NCBI GenBank assembly: GCA_945872325.1
Contig: CAMBZY010000233.1
Location: forward strand, 1-5,673
Origin: Candidatus Kuenenia stuttgartensis
GTDB taxonomy: Bacteria > Planctomycetota > Planctomycetia > Isosphaerales > Isosphaeraceae
Direction: 5' to 3'
Length of the DNA stretch: 5,673 bases
The position numbers and the translations under genes were made by a program. The notes beneath the pieces are model-generated. The model made no database searches and was not told the DNA's origin. It worked only from the letters and a program-made list of their open reading frames with translations. Shown piece after piece: positions 1 to 5,524 of the stretch (the stretch's first letter is position 1; every line of letters starts with the position of its first letter).

Positions 1-578
1 GCCTGGATGTGGGCCGATCGGCTCTCCAAATGCTTGACAGTCCTGATCGTCATTTGATTCTTGGAGATATCGAACGAGGCCCATTACCGGAATCGGCGAT
101 CGGAAGTTTTGATGTGGTTCTGGCATTGGATGTTCTGGAGCATCTGGATTACGATACAGCTGCACTGAAGCATTTGGCCCAGCTTGTCAGGCCCGGTGGA
201 CTGGTGGTGGTGACGGTTCCAGCCCGACCAGATTTATGGTCAGAATTCGACGAAATCCAAGGTCATAGAAGGCGATACGTCAAGGAACAGTTGGCGGGAC
301 TCTTTTCTAAGAGACCTGAATTTGATGACTATCATGTCAGTTACTGCTGGCCTTGGCTGATTGGGCCTGCCAGATGGACGAGACGTAAAGGAAACGAATC
401 AAATCAGAGCGTTAAACGCGATTCCTGGGAGATATATGAAGATCATGTCAGGCCTGTAAGTTGGCCTGTCCGGGTCGTCATGCAAGCCCTGTTCCGGTTC
501 AGCGAGCGTCGCATCCTGAACCGGGGCGAGAAAGATGGAACATCCGTGATCGCTTGGGCTTATCGTAAAGCCGAATGA
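1..578 (+). CDS. Class I SAM-dependent methyltransferase, C-terminal part (5' truncated by window edge)
   Basis: This is the C-terminal 191 codons of a Rossmann-fold methyltransferase, read in frame from base 3; the true start lies left of the window. The first visible residues, LDVGRSALQML, fit the post-I segment at the end of strand 2, where the acidic residue usually contacts the ribose of S-adenosylmethionine. The glycine-rich motif I would therefore be upstream. Next come the strongly typical FDVVLALDVLEHL (about bases 108-146), the RPGG turn (189-200), the VTVPA strand, and LWSEFDEIQGHRRRY, which is characteristic of Methyltransf_11/23-type enzymes of sugar and lipid clusters. The end, GTSVIAWAYRK, matches the usual last strand, so the 3' end is intact. 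The substrate cannot be read from the sequence; the neighbours suggest a glycan or lipid-linked intermediate. The GTG at base 9 is internal and is not the real start. Confidence 0.88.
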   Translation, partial: LDVGRSALQMLDSPDRHLILGDIERGPLPESAIGSFDVVLALDVLEHLDYDTAALKHLAQLVRPGGLVVVTVPARPDLWSEFDEIQGHRRRYVKEQLAGLFSKRPEFDDYHVSYCWPWLIGPARWTRRKGNESNQSVKRDSWEIYEDHVRPVSWPVRVVMQALFRFSERRILNRGEKDGTSVIAWAYRKAE

Positions 579-584
579 TCGTGC

Positions 585-615
585 CGAGCTCGCTCACTCG
601 GTAGTTGCGAGCTTG
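585..615. terminator. Possible bidirectional stem-loop at convergent gene ends
   Basis: The methyltransferase (stop 576-578) and the oxidoreductase (stop 594-596, opposite strand) converge with only 15 bases between them. Here CGAGCTCGC (585-593) can pair with GCGAGCTTG (607-615): nine pairs including one G-T, with a 13-base loop. A competing stem pairs TGCCGAG (582-588) with CTCGGTA (597-603). Neither arm is followed by a T-tract on either strand, so this is not a classical intrinsic terminator. Its position between convergent genes is the main support for a role in ending transcription or protecting 3' ends. Confidence 0.3.
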
Positions 616-2183
616 CGGGGAACGGCCCGGCCGGCCGTATCGGCTGCGGTCTGGTCGACTGCTTTTTCTTCATGGTATTCAGCGTCGGTGTTTACACACC
701 AAGGGTCAAATGGCCCTTGCCCCATGATATTCCGAGCCGCCAGAAAGGCGGTCATCATCGAATGGTCCTGATTATTGTATTTGTGCATTCCATTGCGGCC
801 GGCGACTTGGAAATTCTCAAGGCGGGCCAGCCAGTTGCGAATGATTTCAACATTTTTCTGATATTCATCGTCATAAACCGGGTAGGCTTTGGGCATGCGC
901 ACCACGCATCCATCTATCACTTTGGATGGGTCGACCAAGCCAATCTGACCGATTTCTTTTTTGCCGAGTTCGATCAATTCCTGGTCACTCATTCGCCAGA
1001 GTCCATCGCCTTCGAAACAGAAGTATTCGAGGCCAAGGCTTGATTTCGAGGCATCAGGAACCATGTAAGGTGACCAATTTTTAAAATTCTGGACTCTCCC
1101 CAGCTTCACTTCTGGGTCATGCACATAGATCCATGTGTCGGGGAAAGTATCCACTTGATCGGCGATCAGCACGACGGTCAGGAAGTCGCGATATTTCAAG
1201 GCATCTGCGGCGGCTTGTACCTCGGCTGGTGCCGGCGGATCCATGATCTTTACAAGGGTGCGAAGTGGCAGTGTGGAGATGAAATTTCGGCCCGTGTGCT
1301 GGGTTTCATTTCCACTTGAATCACGGCTGACGAATGCGGTGACGCGGCTGCCGTCGTGTTCAACACGGGCGACTCGTGAATCGTGATCCACGCGGTTTCC
1401 ACCGTCACGGACTTTGCCGCGGGCGGCTTCCCACATCTGACCTGGGCCAAATTTCGGATAATGAAATTCGTCGATCAGGGTTTTAATCACAGCACCTTTA
1501 CCGGCCTTGCGAAATGGCTTGAAAAGCACGCTGGTGACGGCATTGATCAGCGATAATCCCTTGATCCGCTGGGCGGCCCAGTCAGCAGAGATTTCGGTTG
1601 TGGGCATACCCCAGACTTTTTCGGTATAAGCCTTGAAGAATGTCTGAAAAAGCTTGCGGCCAAAGCGATTGACCACCCAGTCTTCAAAGCTTCGTTCAGG
1701 CTTGATTGGCTTGATTCTGGCCTTGAAATAGCTCAGCAGGATGGTGGCGGAGCAGACAGGGCCGAGCTTGAGGAAGGCGTCAACAGGCTTGAGCGGATAG
1801 TCGAAGAATTTCCGGTTGTAATAGATCCGGCTCAGACGAGGCCGTTTGAGGAATTGATCGCCCAGAATTTCGTTCCAGAGGCGATTGACTTCGTCGTTTT
1901 TCGAGAAAAAACGGTGCCCGCCGATGTCAAAACGATAACCTTTATAAGTGTCAGTCCGGCTGATTCCGCCCACCAGGCTGGCTTCGGATTCAAGAACCAC
2001 GCATGGGAATCCACTTTTGGTCAGTTCATAAGCTGCGGTGAGGCCAGCCGGTCCACCGCCGGCGATGACGGTTACGCCTCCAACGGATTGCGTATAGATC
2101 GAGTGAGGTGGCCTTGCAGCGCTATAAGGCGTTGTGCTAGAGCTGTTTAGCGAATCTGTACGGTGTGCGGCTTTAACGTCCAT
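594..2183 (-). CDS. FAD-dependent oxidoreductase, UDP-galactopyranose mutase-like / amine-oxidase superfamily
   Basis: This is a complete 529-residue flavoprotein. The dinucleotide-binding fold begins with VTVIAGGGPAGL (GGGPAGL at 42-48). The strand-2 acidic residue E65 follows in VVLESE, then the GGISRT turn (72-77) and DIGGHRFFS (86-94), a combination typical of UDP-galactopyranose mutase-like and protoporphyrinogen-oxidase-like proteins. The C-terminal FAD signature is GRNGMHKYNNQDHSMMTAF (462-480), followed by AARNI. Such proteins are common in polysaccharide and glycolipid clusters, but the substrate of this subgroup is not established; oxidation or isomerisation of a nucleotide sugar or lipid-linked sugar is an inference. 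The first 36 residues are Ser/Thr/Pro-rich and lie outside the fold. ATG 2183 is nevertheless the only usable start: no ATG, GTG or TTG occurs in frame between it and the FAD motif, and an in-frame TAG lies upstream at 2250-2252. Its ribosome binding site is weak (AGAG). It is transcribed opposite to all its neighbours. Confidence 0.88.
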   Translation of the reverse strand: MDVKAAHRTDSLNSSSTTPYSAARPPHSIYTQSVGGVTVIAGGGPAGLTAAYELTKSGFPCVVLESEASLVGGISRTDTYKGYRFDIGGHRFFSKNDEVNRLWNEILGDQFLKRPRLSRIYYNRKFFDYPLKPVDAFLKLGPVCSATILLSYFKARIKPIKPERSFEDWVVNRFGRKLFQTFFKAYTEKVWGMPTTEISADWAAQRIKGLSLINAVTSVLFKPFRKAGKGAVIKTLIDEFHYPKFGPGQMWEAARGKVRDGGNRVDHDSRVARVEHDGSRVTAFVSRDSSGNETQHTGRNFISTLPLRTLVKIMDPPAPAEVQAAADALKYRDFLTVVLIADQVDTFPDTWIYVHDPEVKLGRVQNFKNWSPYMVPDASKSSLGLEYFCFEGDGLWRMSDQELIELGKKEIGQIGLVDPSKVIDGCVVRMPKAYPVYDDEYQKNVEIIRNWLARLENFQVAGRNGMHKYNNQDHSMMTAFLAARNIMGQGPFDPWCVNTDAEYHEEKAVDQTAADTAGRAVPRKLATTE

Positions 2184-2548
2184 GGTGCCGATCTCTATGG
2201 TGAATCCGTTCGGTGCTCCACCATCCTGGTGGGTTGATTTGAGGGGAGTCTATCAGTTCGCAAGGATTTGTCGAGATCACTTTTCGAGAAGTTTTTCGCA
2301 AGCACGCAGGAACGTGAAGAGCTTTGAACAGAGCGGGCTATACAGGTTGGGATCTATGATTTTTTCATTCGGAATCATGGGGAAGTTCAGGATCATCCAA
2401 AAAAGAGGAGGTGGCGTAACAGTTTGCCAAATCATCCCAGATCATCAAAAAGCTCTGTTCAGAAATCTGAGATTGGGTTACATTGAACGAAAGTCGAACT
2501 CTCTGCGAGCTGAATTCAAGAATTGGCTGCAGCGACAAGAGAGATTTA

Positions 2549-2569
2549 AACCTGCTTGGATTGCAGGTT
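2549..2569 (+). promoter_or_regulatory. Perfect inverted repeat in rmlA leader
   Basis: AACCTGC (2549-2555) and GCAGGTT (2563-2569) are exact reverse complements separated by the 7-base loop TTGGATT. The repeat ends 31 bases before the rmlA ATG and 16 bases before its GGAG. It could be an RNA hairpin in the 5' leader or a dyad operator for a DNA-binding protein. No T-run follows it on the + strand, so a terminator is unlikely. The function is inferred from symmetry and position only. Confidence 0.35.
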
Positions 2570-2585
2570 CCCGGATGCAAAAAAT

Positions 2586-2589
2586 GGAG
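2586..2589 (+). promoter_or_regulatory. Ribosome binding site of rmlA
   Basis: GGAG lies 11 bases before ATG 2601, which is slightly long spacing but acceptable. It supports the ATG as the start. No other ATG, GTG or TTG lies in frame before the nucleotide-binding motif. Confidence 0.5.
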
Positions 2590-2600
2590 TCTGACAGGCC

Positions 2601-3512
2601 ATGAGTATCGAACTAGGCGTTAATCGTCACGAATACAGGGGCATCGTTCTTGCAGGTGGCTCCGGGACGCGTCTGTATCCGATCACGCGAGCCGTATCGA
2701 AGCAGATGTTGCCGATTTACGACAAGCCGATGATTTATTACCCGCTTTCGACATTAATGATGGCGGGGATTCGCGATGTGCTGGTGATCAGCACGCCTAC
2801 AGATATTGGTGGATTTGAGCGGCTTCTGGGTGATGGTTCGCAGTGGGGAATGTCATTTCAATATTGCATCCAGCCGAACCCGGGCGGCCTGGCACAAGCC
2901 TTTACACTTGGCCGAAACTTTGTCGGATCACATCCAGCGGCTTTAGTGCTGGGCGACAATATTTTTTATGGGCAGGGATTTCAGCCGATGCTGAGGCGAG
3001 CGACATCGCATAACGAGGGTGCTACGGTGTTTGCATATCCCGTGAAAGATCCGGAACGATACGGTGTGATCAGTTTCGACGAAAGTGGACGCCCATTAAA
3101 AATTGTCGAGAAGCCCAAACAGGCTGAAAGTCATTATGCAGTCACAGGATTGTATTTCTATGACAATCAGGTGTTGGATATTGCATCTGAATTGAAGCCA
3201 TCACCGCGTGGTGAATATGAGATTACGGATGTCAACAAGGTTTATCTTGATCGAGGTCAGTTGAAAGTCGAGAAATTCACTCGAGGCTTTGCATGGCTTG
3301 ATACAGGTACGCCTGAGAGCTTGATTCAGGCCGCGAATTTCGTAGAGACGGTGGAATCGCGTCAGGGTTTGAAAGTAGCCTGCCTTGAAGAAATTGCCTG
3401 GCGGATGCGTTTTATTAATGATGAACAACTCCAAAAACTGGCGGAAAGCTATCCAAACAGCTATGGAAGTTATCTCAAGGATGTTCTGACGATGGGCCAC
3501 GATATTGGCTGA
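2601..3512 (+). CDS. rmlA: Glucose-1-phosphate thymidylyltransferase (RmlA/RfbA)
   Basis: This cytosolic enzyme makes dTDP-glucose from dTTP and glucose-1-phosphate, the first step towards dTDP-L-rhamnose and other dTDP-deoxysugars. At 303 residues it is complete and a little longer than the usual 290 or so. Nucleotide-binding GGSGTRLYP is at 19-27, followed by SKQMLPIYDKPMIYYPLS (33-50). The metal site LGDNIFYG (117-124) supplies D119. EKPK (170-173), VTGLYFYD (181-188) and GEYEITDVN (204-212) line the sugar site, and WLDTGT (232-237) supplies the second metal aspartate, D234. The C-terminal ACLEEIAW (260-267) matches the family's usual C-P-E-E-I-A with Leu for Pro. Twelve extra residues (MSIELGVNRHEY) precede the usual start. 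No rmlB, rmlC or rmlD is in the window, so the final sugar is unknown. It probably shares a transcript with the carbamoyltransferase 67 bases downstream. Confidence 0.96.
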   Translation: MSIELGVNRHEYRGIVLAGGSGTRLYPITRAVSKQMLPIYDKPMIYYPLSTLMMAGIRDVLVISTPTDIGGFERLLGDGSQWGMSFQYCIQPNPGGLAQAFTLGRNFVGSHPAALVLGDNIFYGQGFQPMLRRATSHNEGATVFAYPVKDPERYGVISFDESGRPLKIVEKPKQAESHYAVTGLYFYDNQVLDIASELKPSPRGEYEITDVNKVYLDRGQLKVEKFTRGFAWLDTGTPESLIQAANFVETVESRQGLKVACLEEIAWRMRFINDEQLQKLAESYPNSYGSYLKDVLTMGHDIG

Positions 3513-3534
3513 CAGGCGGAATCCGTTTCGCTTG
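3513..3534 (+). other. Intercistronic hairpin directly after the rmlA stop codon
   Basis: CAGGCGGAA (3513-3521) pairs with TTTCGCTTG (3526-3534) over nine base pairs, two of them G-U, around the loop TCCG. As RNA the loop is UCCG, a member of the stable UNCG tetraloop class, although the closing pair here is A-U rather than the favoured C-G. The stem starts at the base after the rmlA TGA. No U-tract follows, so readthrough into the carbamoyltransferase gene is expected. A role in 3'-end stability, processing or partial attenuation is possible but inferred. Confidence 0.4.
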
Positions 3535-3567
3535 GAATGAGTCGTTAGATATGCATAGAAAAAAGAT

Positions 3568-3572
3568 GGTGA
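3568..3572 (+). promoter_or_regulatory. Ribosome binding site of the carbamoyltransferase
   Basis: GGTGA, the 3' part of the full GGAGGTGA anti-SD complement, lies 7 bases before ATG 3580. Nearby ATG 3566, GTG 3569 and TTG 3573 are out of frame, so the site supports ATG 3580 as the start. Confidence 0.55.
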
Positions 3573-3579
3573 TTGCAAG

Positions 3580-5451
3580 ATGACAGCGATATTAGGACTA
3601 TCGGCATTTTATCATGACAGTGCGGCTGCGCTGGTGGTTGATGGCCGAATTGTGGCGGCTGCTCAGGAAGAGCGTTTCACGCGTAAGAAGCACGATCCCG
3701 CATTTCCGTCGCTGGCGTCCGAATATTGCTTGAAAGAGGCTGGAATATCGCTTGATGAACTGGATTATGTGGCGTTTTATGATAAGCCACTGGTGAAGTT
3801 CGAAAGGCTTCTGGAGAGCTATCTGGCCTATGCCCCTTCAGGCTTTAAAAGCTTTGGGATGGCCCTGCCCGTCTGGCTTAAAGAGAAGTTGCATACGCGC
3901 AAGGCGATTCGGAGCGGATTAAATCGGCCTGATTTAAAAGCTCCTCTGGTATTTCTGGACCATCATGAAAGCCATGCCGCCAGCGCGTTTTATTCAAGCC
4001 CGTTTGAAGAGGCGGCCATACTCACGCTTGATGGGGTGGGCGAATGGTCGACCACAACTCTGGGTGTGGGCAAGGGCCATAAAATCACATTGACAGAGCA
4101 ATTGCAATTTCCCCACTCGCTGGGTCTGTTGTATTCGGCATTCACTTATTATTGTGGATTCCGAGTCAATTCAGGCGAGTATAAACTCATGGGGCTTGCG
4201 CCTTATGGGGTACCAAAATATGCGGATACGATTACCGATAAACTGATTGATCTGAAGCCTGATGGAAGCTTCTGGATGGATCAATCGTATTTCAATTATG
4301 CAGCGGGCCTGACGATGACTGGCCCGAAATTCCATCAACTTTTTGGCCGGGAACCGCGGAAAGCGGAATCGCAAATTGAGCAATTTCATTGCGATATGGC
4401 GGCCAGTATTCAGGCGGCCACGGAAAAGATCATGATGCTTCAAGCGTGTCACGCTTATGAGCGGACAGGTCAGAAAAACCTCGTTCTTGCAGGCGGAGTT
4501 GCTCTGAATTGTGTGGCGAATGGCAAGATCATGCGTGATGGCCCGTTCGAAAAGATCTGGATTCAGCCTGCTGCCGGAGATGCCGGTGGTGCTTTGGGAG
4601 CGGCCCAGTTTGTATGGCATCAGCTTTTGGATAAGCCTCGGGAGGTAAATCCGGATCTGGATAGTCAGAGGGGATCATTTCTGGGACCTAAATTTGAGGG
4701 CGATGAAATTGCAGAAGTGCTTCGTCGCGAAAATGTTCCATTTGATCAATATACGAATCGTGATGAATTGTATTCGCAGATGTGCGAGCTTTTAGAGGGC
4801 GAAAATATTGTTGGTCTGTTCCAGGGCCGGATGGAGTTTGGGCCACGGGCGCTGGGGGCCAGGTCGATCATTGGGGATCCACGATCTTCGAAGATGCAGG
4901 CCAATATGAATCTGAAAATTAAATTTCGCGAGAGTTTCCGACCATTTGCGCCGATTGTGATGCGTGAGCATGCGCATGAATGGTTTGAGATCGGGAGCGA
5001 TCAGGAAAGCCCTTATATGTTGATCGTTGCGCCGGTTCTCGAAAAACATCGGGTAAAAATGGATACCGATGAAATGAAAGCGATGACGGATGATCCGGAC
5101 TTGAGACGGCGGGTAAATATTGTCCGTTCCAGCATACCAGCGGTGACCCACGTCGATTATTCCGCACGGTTGCAGACGATTGACAGCGAACGAAATCCGT
5201 TTGTGCACGGTTTGCTGAATGCGTTTCATGAGCGAACTGGTTGCCCGATTCTGGTAAACACAAGTTTCAATGTTCGGGGCGAGCCGATTGTATGTCGTCC
5301 GGAAGAAGCCTTGAGGTGTTTTATCTCAACAGAAATGGATGCCCTGGTATTGGAGAATTGCATTATCCGAAAGGATAAACTGGGCCCTGAAGCGTTGGCG
5401 GCAGCTACGGCGGCTCGCGATAAATATCTCAGCCAGTTTGATCTGGACTGA
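3580..5451 (+). CDS. Carbamoyltransferase, NodU/CmcH/TobZ family (SxtI-like)
   Basis: This is a complete 623-residue O-carbamoyltransferase. Family members use carbamoyl phosphate and ATP to form a carbamoyl-adenylate, then carbamoylate a hydroxyl of a sugar or natural product. The Kae1-like N-terminal domain starts ILGLSAFYHDSAAALV (4-19) and continues QEERFTRKKHD (29-39). It carries the metal motif DHHESHA (127-133), in which H128 and H132 fit the HxxxH ligands, then GEYKLMGLAPYG (199-210), GGVALNCVANG (305-315) and AAGDAGGALGA, whose D334 fits the third ligand. The YrdC-like C-terminal half has GRMEFGPRALGAR (416-428), FRESFRPFAPIV (449-460) and NTSFNVRGEP (560-569). All landmark motifs are present, so it is probably active. 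The acceptor is unknown. rmlA upstream suggests a sugar. The SxtJ gene downstream places it with the carbamoyltransferases that travel with SxtJ, as SxtI does in saxitoxin clusters. Confidence 0.95.
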   Translation: MTAILGLSAFYHDSAAALVVDGRIVAAAQEERFTRKKHDPAFPSLASEYCLKEAGISLDELDYVAFYDKPLVKFERLLESYLAYAPSGFKSFGMALPVWLKEKLHTRKAIRSGLNRPDLKAPLVFLDHHESHAASAFYSSPFEEAAILTLDGVGEWSTTTLGVGKGHKITLTEQLQFPHSLGLLYSAFTYYCGFRVNSGEYKLMGLAPYGVPKYADTITDKLIDLKPDGSFWMDQSYFNYAAGLTMTGPKFHQLFGREPRKAESQIEQFHCDMAASIQAATEKIMMLQACHAYERTGQKNLVLAGGVALNCVANGKIMRDGPFEKIWIQPAAGDAGGALGAAQFVWHQLLDKPREVNPDLDSQRGSFLGPKFEGDEIAEVLRRENVPFDQYTNRDELYSQMCELLEGENIVGLFQGRMEFGPRALGARSIIGDPRSSKMQANMNLKIKFRESFRPFAPIVMREHAHEWFEIGSDQESPYMLIVAPVLEKHRVKMDTDEMKAMTDDPDLRRRVNIVRSSIPAVTHVDYSARLQTIDSERNPFVHGLLNAFHERTGCPILVNTSFNVRGEPIVCRPEEALRCFISTEMDALVLENCIIRKDKLGPEALAAATAARDKYLSQFDLD

Positions 5452-5452
5452 T

Positions 5453-5524
5453 ATGAATGATGCTTCAAATCCTATCGCAGAAAAAATCAAAAATAGCAAT
5501 CTGGCAGGAGAAATCAGTTTATGA
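5453..5524 (+). CDS. Possible 23-residue mini-ORF between carbamoyltransferase and sxtJ
   Basis: ATG 5453 lies one base after the carbamoyltransferase TGA, and the reading frame stops at TGA 5522-5524, which overlaps the sxtJ start as ATGA. The peptide (MNDASNPIAEK, then IKNSNLAGEISL) is polar, has no membrane segment and resembles nothing I recognise. It lacks a good ribosome binding site of its own, so any translation would depend on reinitiation after the upstream gene. It could couple translation of the two flanking genes, or be a chance frame in a 69-base spacer. It is not the small DUF5989/SxtK protein often found nearby, which is hydrophobic and about 50 residues long. Confidence 0.25.
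   Translation: MNDASNPIAEKIKNSNLAGEISL
5506..5510 (+). promoter_or_regulatory. Ribosome binding site of sxtJ
   Basis: AGGAG lies 10 bases before ATG 5521. It is the clearest Shine-Dalgarno sequence attached to a confident gene in this window and fixes the sxtJ start. It is embedded in the candidate mini-ORF. Confidence 0.65.

Larger units (their letters stand above)
2184..2600. other. 417-base divergent intergenic region
   Basis: This is the spacer between the leftward oxidoreductase and the rightward rmlA, so promoters for both directions are expected here. I found no pair of -35 and -10 boxes with good match and spacing on either strand. Recognisable elements are a 7-bp perfect inverted repeat close to rmlA (2549-2569), two copies of GATCATC followed by A-runs (2391-2405 and 2440-2452), and a strong purine-rich Shine-Dalgarno-like GAGGAGGTGG (2405-2414) with no ATG or GTG at a good distance. 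A rightward reading frame is open across the whole spacer and ends in TGA at 2602-2604. It looks poorly protein-like and is treated as doubtful. Confidence 0.7.

Noticed and set aside
672..1319. Rightward ORFs of 123 and 66 codons at 672-1043 and 1119-1319
   Set aside because: They lie antisense inside the well-supported oxidoreductase gene and have no recognisable motifs or ribosome binding sites.
1854..2150. Rightward 98-codon ORF
   Set aside because: It is antisense to the FAD-binding region of the oxidoreductase, whose motifs are clear in the other frame.
2320..2360. Sigma-70-type promoter using TTGAAC (2324-2329) with TATGAT (2355-2360)
   Set aside because: The spacer is 25 bases, well outside the 16-18 expected. 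The closer TATACA (2339-2344) leaves only 9 bases.
2365..2580. Leftward 71-codon ORF in the divergent spacer
   Set aside because: It has a low-complexity Ser/Leu-rich translation, no recognisable family and no ribosome binding site. It overlaps the equally doubtful rightward frame.
3201..3578. Leftward 125-codon ORF over the rmlA 3' end
   Set aside because: It is a shadow of rmlA, which has intact motifs through its C-terminus. The antisense translation has no recognisable features.
3513..3579. Intrinsic terminator between rmlA and the carbamoyltransferase
   Set aside because: The hairpin is real in sequence, but no T-tract follows it, and the close spacing favours cotranscription.
4171..5468. 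Leftward ORFs of 149, 145, 114 and 80 codons
   Set aside because: All are antisense to the carbamoyltransferase and overlap one another. Their His/Arg/Ile-rich composition is typical of reverse-frame readings.
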